Shown in pieces: positions 54,318 through 62,399 of a DNA stretch of 64,000 nt. The DNA comes from an uncultured Saprospiraceae bacterium (GTDB lineage: Bacteria > Bacteroidota > Bacteroidia > Chitinophagales > Saprospiraceae): assembly GCA_937961455.1 (NCBI GenBank), contig CALGNN010000027.1, positions 1 to 64,000 of the forward strand, in the 5' to 3' direction. A model generated the notes under the pieces. The model did no database searches and was not told where the DNA came from. It saw only the letters and a program-made list of their open reading frames with translations. The stretch's first letter is position 1, and each line of letters starts with the position of its first letter. The position numbers and the translations under genes are program-made.

Positions 54318-55091
54318 ATGAATGTAGAAATCCAAAAGACAGATCAATTCAATTATATTGAAACAGGAGATTCTGAAGAAGTATTACTATTGCTGCATGG
54401 TCTTTTCGGAGCACTAAGTAATTTTGAGAACATCATAGAACATTTTGCTCCAAAAATGAATGTGGCTGTTCCAATACTTCCAATATTTGATATGGATCTC
54501 AGGGAATTGTCATTAGAGGCCCTCGTGAAACATGTTGAAGAATTTGTTGCCTTAAAAGGGTATAAAAAAATTCATGCTTTAGGAAATTCTCTGGGAGGAC
54601 ATATTGCCTTATTATTTTCATTTAATAATCCAGACTTATTAGCATCACTCACCTTAACAGGAAGCAGTGGATTGTTTGAAAACTCTTTTGGAAATACTTT
54701 TCCACAAAGAGAAAATTATGAGTTTATAAAAACTAAAACGGAATCAACATTTTATGATCCGAAAATAGCCACAAAGGAGTTGGTGGATGAAGTTTTTGAA
54801 ATGGTTAATAACAGAAGTAAAGCTATGGCAATTGTAGTAACTGCAAAATCAGCTTTAAAGAATAATGTTGAGGATCATTTACATAAAATAAAAGTGCCGA
54901 CTTTATTAATTTGGGGAAATGATGACACGATTACTCCCCCATTCGTCGCTGAGAAATTCGATGAATTAATAGACAATTCTTCAGTGGTTTATTATGAAAA
55001 ATGTGGACATGCACCTATGATGGAGCATCCAAACAAATTTAATAAGAACTTAGAAGACTTTCTTACTGAGATTAATGCAATTAAATCATAA
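54318..55091 (+). CDS. Alpha/beta-fold hydrolase
   Basis: A compact alpha/beta hydrolase. The oxyanion strand L-L-L-L-H-G-L-F-G, nucleophile elbow G-N-S-L-G-G-H (Ser about 92), Asp in W-G-N-D-D-T-I-T-P and His in C-G-H-A-P-M-M-E-H-P complete the triad. Families such as BioH, MhpC and haloperoxidase-like esterases share this pattern, so the substrate cannot be named. Cytoplasmic. It follows ctaA by 23 bases but has its own -7 element. A perfect stem-loop lies just before the convergent M1 peptidase gene. Confidence 0.88.
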   Translation: MNVEIQKTDQFNYIETGDSEEVLLLLHGLFGALSNFENIIEHFAPKMNVAVPILPIFDMDLRELSLEALVKHVEEFVALKGYKKIHALGNSLGGHIALLFSFNNPDLLASLTLTGSSGLFENSFGNTFPQRENYEFIKTKTESTFYDPKIATKELVDEVFEMVNNRSKAMAIVVTAKSALKNNVEDHLHKIKVPTLLIWGNDDTITPPFVAEKFDELIDNSSVVYYEKCGHAPMMEHPNKFNKNLEDFLTEINAIKS

Positions 55092-55114
55092 ATAATTGAA
55101 AATCAATTATTTAT
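55088..55114. terminator. AT-rich stem-loop between convergent genes
   Basis: ATAAATAATTGA pairs perfectly with TCAATTATTTAT over 12 bases with a 3-base loop. It lies between the stops of the alpha/beta hydrolase and the M1 peptidase and is probably a shared transcript end. AT-only pairing makes it weaker than the other terminators. Confidence 0.55.
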
Positions 55115-55115
55115 A

Positions 55116-57440
55116 CTAAGTTCCTTTTAACTTTTTAGCTCGCTCTGCTCTTTGCATAGGATTCTCACCACCAGAGCCACCTCTTCTACCTTGTGATGAT
55201 TTATATAATTCAAATTTACTTACTTCTTCTTCCGGAGGATAGTTATTATTTGAAGTATCAACATCTGCAGTTTCTAAGAAAGGATCCAACACTATTTTTT
55301 TAATTTCTTTATCAGTTTTAAAAACTTTAGTAACAGTTGATTCATCCATTTTCCAAATTTCAGCTGGAATTCTAATTACTTCTGCTGTACCATCTACATA
55401 TTGAAATTCGAAAATAACGGGCATGATTAAACCTCCTTTATTTTCTACCGTAATTTCGTAAAAATTAGCACCAGATTTTAATAGTTCTTTATCAGCTGGA
55501 GATAAATTATCGAGATATTGTTTGTACTCTTTTTGATCAATTGCGTCAACATTTAATTCATCATATGTAGAATAAAAATCTTTCAATGTTGGATCCTGTT
55601 CATCATAGGTTTGTTTAATTTCTTTATTACGCATATGAGATATTCCTTTGTTTCTATCTCTCTTTTCTTTTAGTGCGCTTTTTTCAACTGATGGATCTTT
55701 AGAATCTAAAGCAAATCTTTTTACTTCTTTTATTGCCATGTCGGTATGATCAGTCGAATAAAACCATCCTCTCCAAAACCAATCAAGATCTACGCCTGAT
55801 GCATCCTCCATCGTTCTAAAGAAATCGGCAGGATAAGGGCTTTTAAATTTCCATCGATTAGAATACTCCTTAAAAGCATAATCAAACAACTCTCTTCCCA
55901 TGATGGTTTCTCTAAGAATATTTAAACCAGTTGCAGGTTTTCCATAGGCATTAGATCCAAACTGATAAATGGATTCTGAGTTTGACATAATCGGAGATAT
56001 TCTTGATTTGTCTCCTCCCATATATCCTGTAATTTTATGCGCAGGTCCTCTTCTTGAAGGATAGTCTCTTTCCCATTGTTGTTCAGTTAAATATTGGACA
56101 AATGTAGTAAGTCCTTCATCCATCCAAGTCCACTGTCTTTCATCTGTATTCACTATCATTGGAAACCAATTATGTCCAACTTCATGAATGATTACTCCGA
56201 TGTGCCCATATTTCATTCGTTCTGAATAGGTCCCATCATCTTCGCATCTTCCATAATTAAAACATATCATTGGATACTCCATTCCCATGCTTCCATCAAT
56301 GGACCAAGCAACAGGGTAAGGATAGTCAAATGTGTAATGGGAAAACCATTTTATCGTATGCGCTACTGCTTTTGTTGAAAATTTATTCCATAGACAATCA
56401 CCTTCTTTGACATACATGGACTGCGCCATTACGGTCCTTCCGTCATCCATTTTAACACCAAGTGCGTCCCAGATAAATCTTCTAGAAGAGGCAAAAGCGA
56501 AGTCTCTTACATTATTTGCTTTAAAATGCCATGTTTGAGTACTTCTAGCTTTGTCCTTCATATTTTTGTCAGCCTCTTCTTTCGTTACAATCATTACTGG
56601 CTGAACGGTTTCGTTTTTAGCACTTTCCCATCTACGTATTTGTTCAGGTGTAAGTACTTCGTTTGCATTTTGCAATTCTCCAGAGGCGGCAACAAGGTGA
56701 TCTTTAGGCACTGTTATTTCAACATCATAGTCCCCGAAGACTAAAGCGAACTCTCCCCTACCTAAAAATTGTTTGTTTTGCCAGCCTTCTATATCGTTAT
56801 AGGCACACATCCTAGGAAAGAACTGCGCAATGCAATAGACATTGTTTCCTTCATCAAATGGCTCATAGCCAGATCTACCTCTATTAACTCTAGTGTTGTT
56901 GATATTGTACCACCATTTAATAGAAAAGGTAAATGTTTCCCCTGTACCAATAGCTTTAGGGAGATCAACTCTCATCATCGTTTTATTGATCATGTAGTTT
57001 AAGGCTGCTCCATTAGCATCTCTTACATAAGCAATTTTGAATCCTCCATCAAAACTAGGTTCCATACTAGAAATTTGATTAGAAGAAGCTCTATCTCCAA
57101 GTGTACTTTCTCTGATTTTATATGAGTCTGAGTCTTTTGCTCTTACATTTTGATCTAATTGTAGCCACAAGTAGCTCAGCTGGTCTGGTGAATTATTGTA
57201 ATACGTTATTTCTTCTTCACCGTGTAAGGTGGTTTTATCATCATCCAATCTCATTTTCATCACATAATCTGCTTGCTGCTGCCAGTATTCGTGTCCTGGA
57301 GCCCCAGAGGCAGTTCTGTAACTATTGGGAGAAGGAAGTTCAGTTCCTAATTGATTAAAACGGTTTTTAGTCGGGTCATCCTGGGCAAAAGATAAGCTAA
57401 CGACAAAACAAAGGACTAAAGAGAGTTTAATAGATTTCAT
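55116..57440 (-). CDS. Exported M1-family metallopeptidase
   Basis: A signal peptide (1-19, ending S-F-A-Q) precedes an M1 aminopeptidase-like protein. The zinc motif H-E-V-G-H-N-W is near residue 416 with the third ligand Glu in W-M-D-E-G-L-T-T (about 437). G-S-M-G-M-E-Y-P stands where M1 enzymes carry the exopeptidase G-x-M-E-N: Asn is replaced by Tyr. That change is common in this M1 subgroup and leaves substrate preference open. The C-terminus ends in a basic Gly/Arg-rich tail. It is periplasmic or outer-membrane associated. A TATATTTA near-match lies about 24 bases upstream. Confidence 0.9.
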   Translation of the reverse strand: MKSIKLSLVLCFVVSLSFAQDDPTKNRFNQLGTELPSPNSYRTASGAPGHEYWQQQADYVMKMRLDDDKTTLHGEEEITYYNNSPDQLSYLWLQLDQNVRAKDSDSYKIRESTLGDRASSNQISSMEPSFDGGFKIAYVRDANGAALNYMINKTMMRVDLPKAIGTGETFTFSIKWWYNINNTRVNRGRSGYEPFDEGNNVYCIAQFFPRMCAYNDIEGWQNKQFLGRGEFALVFGDYDVEITVPKDHLVAASGELQNANEVLTPEQIRRWESAKNETVQPVMIVTKEEADKNMKDKARSTQTWHFKANNVRDFAFASSRRFIWDALGVKMDDGRTVMAQSMYVKEGDCLWNKFSTKAVAHTIKWFSHYTFDYPYPVAWSIDGSMGMEYPMICFNYGRCEDDGTYSERMKYGHIGVIIHEVGHNWFPMIVNTDERQWTWMDEGLTTFVQYLTEQQWERDYPSRRGPAHKITGYMGGDKSRISPIMSNSESIYQFGSNAYGKPATGLNILRETIMGRELFDYAFKEYSNRWKFKSPYPADFFRTMEDASGVDLDWFWRGWFYSTDHTDMAIKEVKRFALDSKDPSVEKSALKEKRDRNKGISHMRNKEIKQTYDEQDPTLKDFYSTYDELNVDAIDQKEYKQYLDNLSPADKELLKSGANFYEITVENKGGLIMPVIFEFQYVDGTAEVIRIPAEIWKMDESTVTKVFKTDKEIKKIVLDPFLETADVDTSNNNYPPEEEVSKFELYKSSQGRRGGSGGENPMQRAERAKKLKGT

Positions 57441-57569
57441 TGATTAAATTTTGACAATTTGTAAATATAAAAACTAGCCAATAAGTTCTTCCAAATAGTC
57501 AAGCTATTTAATGGATAAATAAGATTTTTAACAAGAAAATGGTGTTAGATTGCCAAAATAGAAGTCTTT

Positions 57570-57585
57570 GGTTCCACGTGGAACA
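57570..57585. promoter_or_regulatory. parS-like site 1
   Basis: GGTTCCACGTGGAACA matches the bacterial parS consensus TGTTNCACGTGNAACA at every position but the first. The core GTTCCACGTGGAAC (57571-57584) is a perfect palindrome. It lies directly after the thrC stop codon. ParB binding is inferred. Confidence 0.75.
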
Positions 57586-58881
57586 TTAGAGGTCCATCAA
57601 AAGGGACTTAAAAGACACATAGTCCTTATTTGAGCTATAAGCTGATTTAGTCTGATCTAGAAAGTCAGCAAGCCTTGTTGGAAGCGTTATAGGCTCATTA
57701 ATAGCCTCTTCTACTACATCTTGAAACTTTCCAGGATGTGCGGTTTCTAAAAAAACATAATGTCGCTTTTCTTTCTGGAAAGCCTCCTTGCAAGCTAAAT
57801 AGCCAATTGCACCATGTGGGTCAGCGATATAAGCATATTTTTCCTTGATTTCAGCTATTGCAGCAAGGGTTTCTTGGTCTGTACTGTGAAATCCTCTCAC
57901 ATCTTGTTTTACATCGTTCCACGTGGAACCATATAAAGACATGATTCGTGTAAAGTTTGAAGGATTTCCAACATCCATAGCATTGGATATGGTTTGCATT
58001 GAGTCTTTTGGAACAAATTCTCCTGTCTTTAAGTAGTCAGGAACAATCTTATTCTTATTTGTTGCTGCAATAAATGAATGAATGGGCAAACCCATTTTTT
58101 TAGCGATAAGACCAGCACATAAATTACCAAAATTGCCTGAAGGAACCGCAAAACAAAGATCTCCTTGATCTTGTAACTGTTTATAAGCATCATGATAATA
58201 AAAGCTTTGAGGTATTAATCGTGCAATGTTTATAGAGTTTGCAGAGCTGAATTGGTATTTGTTATGCAAATCTTTGTCTAGAAAAGCTGTTTTAACCAAA
58301 TTTTGACAATCATCGAATACACCATCTATCTCTACAGCTCTTATATTTTTCCCCCATGTAGTTAATTGTTTTTCCTGGAGATCACTGACTTTACCCTTTG
58401 GATAAAGAATAATGACTTCGATTCCTTCTGTTTCATAAAAGCCAGCTGCAACCGCTCCTCCAGTATCTCCGCTAGTAGCGACGAGTATCGTGGTTTTTTG
58501 ATCTTCATTCCTAAGAAAATAAGCCATTAGTGCTGCCATAAACCGTGCACCGAAGTCTTTAAAGGCCATACTAGGGCCATGAAAAAGCTCAAGACAGGAC
58601 AGATGGTCATCTAATTGAACAATAGGGGAGGGAAAATCAAAAGCTTTTAATAAAATCGATTCTAGCTCTGGCATGGGAATATAATCTCCCATTAAAGCTT
58701 GACAAACGATAAAGGCATTTTCATTAAAACTTCTTTCTTGTATGCTTTCATAAAATGATTTAGGAAGCCTTGGTATCTTCACGGGCATGTATAAGCCTTT
58801 GTCTACCGGGAAAGCGTTAAGCACAGCCTCCTTTAAATCTACAATGTTGTTAGGGTTGTTGGTGCTGAATAATTTCATCAA
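57586..58881 (-). CDS. thrC: Threonine synthase
   Basis: PLP enzyme turning phosphohomoserine into threonine. The PLP Lys is in M-A-F-K-D-F-G-A-R (about residue 108). S-G-D-T-G-G-A-V and P-S-G-N-F-G-N bind the phosphate and cofactor. Length (431) is typical. Its start overlaps the thrB stop by 4 bases, last gene of thrA-thrB-thrC. Unusually, a parS-like palindrome is embedded in the coding sequence at 57915-57930 (encoding part of G-S-T-W-N), and another follows the stop. Confidence 0.96.
   Translation of the reverse strand: MMKLFSTNNPNNIVDLKEAVLNAFPVDKGLYMPVKIPRLPKSFYESIQERSFNENAFIVCQALMGDYIPMPELESILLKAFDFPSPIVQLDDHLSCLELFHGPSMAFKDFGARFMAALMAYFLRNEDQKTTILVATSGDTGGAVAAGFYETEGIEVIILYPKGKVSDLQEKQLTTWGKNIRAVEIDGVFDDCQNLVKTAFLDKDLHNKYQFSSANSINIARLIPQSFYYHDAYKQLQDQGDLCFAVPSGNFGNLCAGLIAKKMGLPIHSFIAATNKNKIVPDYLKTGEFVPKDSMQTISNAMDVGNPSNFTRIMSLYGSTWNDVKQDVRGFHSTDQETLAAIAEIKEKYAYIADPHGAIGYLACKEAFQKEKRHYVFLETAHPGKFQDVVEEAINEPITLPTRLADFLDQTKSAYSSNKDYVSFKSLLMDL
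57915..57930. promoter_or_regulatory. parS-like site 2, inside thrC
   Basis: CGTTCCACGTGGAACC carries the same perfect core palindrome GTTCCACGTGGAAC (57916-57929) as the first site, 345 bases away, with only the two outermost parS positions differing from consensus. It is kept inside a protein-coding region. Confidence 0.7.
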
Positions 58882-59807
58882 TAGATTTTTACGCCTTGTG
58901 TATTAATAGAAGAGACAAAACTTTCAGAATTTATATGATTTTTTCTAAATACTTCTTGCATCTCTTTTGCAATGTTTTCGGCAAAAAATGAATTTTGAGC
59001 AAAGGCAAAAATGGATGGACCAGCACCAGAAATGCTGCAAGCCAAAGCACCTTGGTCTAAAGCTGCTTGTTTAACATCATAAAAACCAGGAATCATAGAG
59101 GCCCTTTGAGGTTCAATAATAACGTCCTTTAATGATCTCTTAATTAAATTAAAATCTGAGGTATATAGTGCAGAAATGAAAGCAGCTAGATTACCACTTT
59201 GTTTTATATGGGATTTCAAACTTAGTTGTTCTGATAAAATGGATCTTGCTTCCGAAGTAAGAATTTCTAATTTCGGATGAACGACACTAATATATAAGCC
59301 TTTAGGGCAGGGTAATTTAACAATGTCTAAACTTTCATTATCTCTTATTAAAACAATACCACCAAATAGGGCAGGGGCAACATTATCTGCATGATAGGCA
59401 CCATCAGCAATTTGTTCGCCTAATACAGCAAAAGGCAATAATTCTTCTCTTGTTAATGGCTTTCCTAACATTGCATTAGTGGCAACGACTGCGCCAGCTG
59501 CACTAGCAGCGCTGGATCCCAAGCCACTACCAAAAGGCATTTTTTTGTTAATTTCTAAATCAACGCCTTTATTAGTTCCTAAATGCTCCAACAATTTTAA
59601 GGCAGCAAAGCCTGCCGTATTTTTTAGCGGGTCTCTAGGCAATTTCTTTTGATCACCTCTGATAATTGAAATATGTACCCCTGGCTTGTCAGAAGGTCTC
59701 GCAATGATTTCATCTCCTGGTCCATTAAAAGCTAAGCCTAAAATATCATAGCCACAAGCAAGATTGGCAACAGAGGCTGGGGCAAAGACTTTGATTCCTA
59801 CTGACAT
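58878..59807 (-). CDS. thrB: Homoserine kinase
   Basis: GHMP kinase that phosphorylates homoserine. The ATP loop P-F-G-S-G-L-G-S-S-A-A-S-A is near residue 93. The N-terminal P-A-S-V-A-N-L-A-C-G-Y-D and C-terminal S-I-S-G-A-G-P-S-I-F-A motifs complete the family pattern. Length (309) is normal. It is 21 bases after thrA and overlaps thrC by 4 bases, so the three are one operon. Confidence 0.97.
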   Translation of the reverse strand: MSVGIKVFAPASVANLACGYDILGLAFNGPGDEIIARPSDKPGVHISIIRGDQKKLPRDPLKNTAGFAALKLLEHLGTNKGVDLEINKKMPFGSGLGSSAASAAGAVVATNAMLGKPLTREELLPFAVLGEQIADGAYHADNVAPALFGGIVLIRDNESLDIVKLPCPKGLYISVVHPKLEILTSEARSILSEQLSLKSHIKQSGNLAAFISALYTSDFNLIKRSLKDVIIEPQRASMIPGFYDVKQAALDQGALACSISGAGPSIFAFAQNSFFAENIAKEMQEVFRKNHINSESFVSSINTQGVKIY

Positions 59808-59828
59808 AATATACTGATAATCAACGAA

Positions 59829-62285
59829 TTAAGTTATTTTATTAGCTATTTTTATTATTTCAGAGAAAATACCAGCTGCGGTAACTGTTGCGCCAGCACC
59901 AGGTCCTCGAATCACTAAGTGACGCTCATGGTATCTTTCTGTTGTAAAGACAATCATATTATCTGTTCCTTCTAAACCGAAAAATGGATTATTATGACCT
60001 ACTTCTTTTAATTCAATATTCCCTTTATTCTTTTCTATCGTCGCAATGACTCTTAATGCGGAAGACTTTTTATTAGCCTCTATTAATTTTTTATTAAATA
60101 ATTTATCTATATTTTTTAATGAGGATAAAAATTCAGCAATTGAACCACCATTAAAATATTTCTTTGGAAGTATCGATTGAATTTTAATATCTTTTTCTTC
60201 TAACATTAATCCTATTTCTCTAGCAAGAATTAGTGTTTTTCTTTTAATATCTCCACAAGCTAAATCTTCTCGAGGGTCAGGCTCTGTATAGCCCAAAGCT
60301 TTTGCTTTTTTAACTACTTCACTAAAGCTATTATTTTCATCAAGTGTATTAAATATATAGGATAAAGTACCAGATAAAACGGCTTCAATTTTTATTATTT
60401 TATCACCACTTAGTAATAAATCATTTATAGTAGAAATAATTGGCAAACCTGCACCAACATTGGTTTCGTAAGCCCAAAAAACATTTCTTTTATTAGCTGT
60501 TTCTTTTAAAGCTTTATAAGTTTTTATTCCTGATGCAGCAGCAATTTTATTAGGTGTAGAAATAGAAATACAAGAATTTAATATGCTTTTATAAAATGCT
60601 GTAATTTCTGCACTAGCCGTATTATCAACAAAAATGGAATTGGGTAAATTTAATTGAATCATTTTATTAACAAATGCCTGAGCATCCATTTTCATCTTAG
60701 ATTTTTTTAATTTATTTTCCCAGTTTTTAGTTCCAAGGCCATTTGCATTAAACTGCATTTTTTTGGAATTAGCCATTCCAACTATTCTAATATCTAATGC
60801 CTCTTCTTTAATTAAATTTTCTTTTTGTTTATTTATTTGACTAATCAATTCTGTTCCAATAAGACCCACGCCAACGATAAATAAATTAATGATTTTATTG
60901 GCTGATAAAAAGAAGGATTCATGCAAAGCATTTAATGCCTTAGATTCATTTTCTTTATTAATTACTACGGAAATATTTAATTCTGAAGATCCTTGGGCTA
61001 TCGCTACGACGTTTATACCATTTTTCCCAAGAGAATTAAATAATCTTCCAGAAATTCCTGGGTGAAAACGCATTTTTTCACCAATTATAGCAATTACCGA
61101 AAGATGGCTTTCTATCTGAATGGGATTTACGGTTTTTCTTGATATTTCGTATTCAAAGGCTTCATCAAGAAGTTTTTTCGCTGTCTTAGCCTTTGAAGGG
61201 ATTACAGCAAAGGAGATTGAAGCCTCTGAGGAGCCTTGAGTAATAAGAATTACATTAATTTTAGCTGTTGCCAATACGGAGAACACCTTTGCTGCAATTC
61301 CTGGTTGTCCAAATAGACCTGAACCAGATATGCTTAAAAGCGCTATATCACCAATTGATGATATACCCCTAACCGGATTTTCCTTAGATTTTGATTTATG
61401 ATGAATTAATGTTCCTGGGTTGCTTGGATTAAAAGTGTTTTTTATCCTCAAAGGAATCGATTCCTGCAAGGCAGGTTGTATCGTAGGAGGGTAAATTACT
61501 TTTGCGCCAAAATGTGCCATTTCCATTGCCTCTGAATAACTGAGTTCGTCTATTGAAATAGCATCTTTTACAATATTTGGATTAGCTGTTAATACTCCAT
61601 CAACGTCCGTCCATATTTCAATTATTGAAGCCTTTAAGGCGTTACCTAATATAGAAGCAGTATAGTCAGAACCACCTCTGCCAAGAGTAGTAGTTAAGCC
61701 ACCCTTGTCTTTAGATATAAAACCAGTTATAACCTGATGCTTCTTAGTATTCTTAAAGTGGCTTCTTATTTTCTTTTTAGTTACTTTAAAATCTACTCTA
61801 GCAGCTCCAAAGTTATTATCTGTAATTATTATTTTTCTAGCGTCTAAAAATTCACACGGGACCTTCCTTTCTTCTAAATATTTAGCAATAATAAAAGCAC
61901 TACTTCTTTCACCAAAACTGAAAACATAGTCCAATGTTCTAGGAGTTGCCTCTCTTACTAAGCGAATACCAGAAAGAAGCTCCTTTAGCACTTTATGTTG
62001 CTCCGTCATTTCTATACTAATGATCAAAGCTTTAGTCTTGGGAAAAAGCTCATTAATGGTCATTTGATGTCTCTCACAAAACTTTTTGTATTCTGACATG
62101 AAAGCATCATCTCCTTTGGCAGCAAGAGCAGCCATATTTTTAAGAGAATCTGTAACGCCTCCAAAGGCTGAAAAGACCACAGCAAATTTGATTTTTTTCT
62201 TGTGATATCCTTCAAGAATATCAGCTACCTTATTAATGTTAACACTATTGGCAACAGAACTGCCACCAAATTTTAATATTCTCAT
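59829..62285 (-). CDS. thrA: Bifunctional aspartokinase/homoserine dehydrogenase
   Basis: Catalyses the first and third steps from aspartate to threonine and methionine. The aspartokinase part (about 1-295) has L-K-F-G-G-S-S-V-A and G-R-G-G-S-D-Y-T. Two ACT regulatory repeats follow (about 310-455), each with an I-x-x-I/L-x-Q-G-S-S-E motif, which in relatives gives threonine inhibition. The homoserine dehydrogenase part (about 460-818) has G-V-G-L-I-G-T-E, D-N-T-A-S-A-E and G-Y-T-E-P-D-P-R-E-D-L. Length (818) equals E. coli ThrA. No leader peptide rich in Thr/Ile was found upstream, so attenuation of the enterobacterial type is unlikely. Confidence 0.97.
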   Translation of the reverse strand: MRILKFGGSSVANSVNINKVADILEGYHKKKIKFAVVFSAFGGVTDSLKNMAALAAKGDDAFMSEYKKFCERHQMTINELFPKTKALIISIEMTEQHKVLKELLSGIRLVREATPRTLDYVFSFGERSSAFIIAKYLEERKVPCEFLDARKIIITDNNFGAARVDFKVTKKKIRSHFKNTKKHQVITGFISKDKGGLTTTLGRGGSDYTASILGNALKASIIEIWTDVDGVLTANPNIVKDAISIDELSYSEAMEMAHFGAKVIYPPTIQPALQESIPLRIKNTFNPSNPGTLIHHKSKSKENPVRGISSIGDIALLSISGSGLFGQPGIAAKVFSVLATAKINVILITQGSSEASISFAVIPSKAKTAKKLLDEAFEYEISRKTVNPIQIESHLSVIAIIGEKMRFHPGISGRLFNSLGKNGINVVAIAQGSSELNISVVINKENESKALNALHESFFLSANKIINLFIVGVGLIGTELISQINKQKENLIKEEALDIRIVGMANSKKMQFNANGLGTKNWENKLKKSKMKMDAQAFVNKMIQLNLPNSIFVDNTASAEITAFYKSILNSCISISTPNKIAAASGIKTYKALKETANKRNVFWAYETNVGAGLPIISTINDLLLSGDKIIKIEAVLSGTLSYIFNTLDENNSFSEVVKKAKALGYTEPDPREDLACGDIKRKTLILAREIGLMLEEKDIKIQSILPKKYFNGGSIAEFLSSLKNIDKLFNKKLIEANKKSSALRVIATIEKNKGNIELKEVGHNNPFFGLEGTDNMIVFTTERYHERHLVIRGPGAGATVTAAGIFSEIIKIANKIT

Positions 62286-62313
62286 TGGTAATGAATTAAA
62301 AAGTATTGTTTAG

Positions 62314-62346
62314 CAAAGATTATACCCCAGTCGAAAGGAATGCAAA
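62314..62346 (-). promoter_or_regulatory. Promoter of the thrA-thrB-thrC operon
   Basis: On the minus strand TTTG (62346-62343), an 18-base spacer and TATAATCTTTG (62324-62314) resemble the Bacteroidota -33/-7 pair, with one extra base inside the -7 element (TA-nnn-TTTG). Transcription would start near 62308, about 22 bases before the ATG. Confidence 0.5.
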
Positions 62347-62399
62347 TTTATCACCCTCTTATATTTTTTTTTAGCTTATTTGGAATTAATATTGCACTT

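Noticed and set aside
62286-62399. Threonine attenuator upstream of thrA
   Set aside because: No short frame rich in Thr or Ile codons and no terminator/antiterminator pair was found, and the promoter is only about 20 bases from the start.
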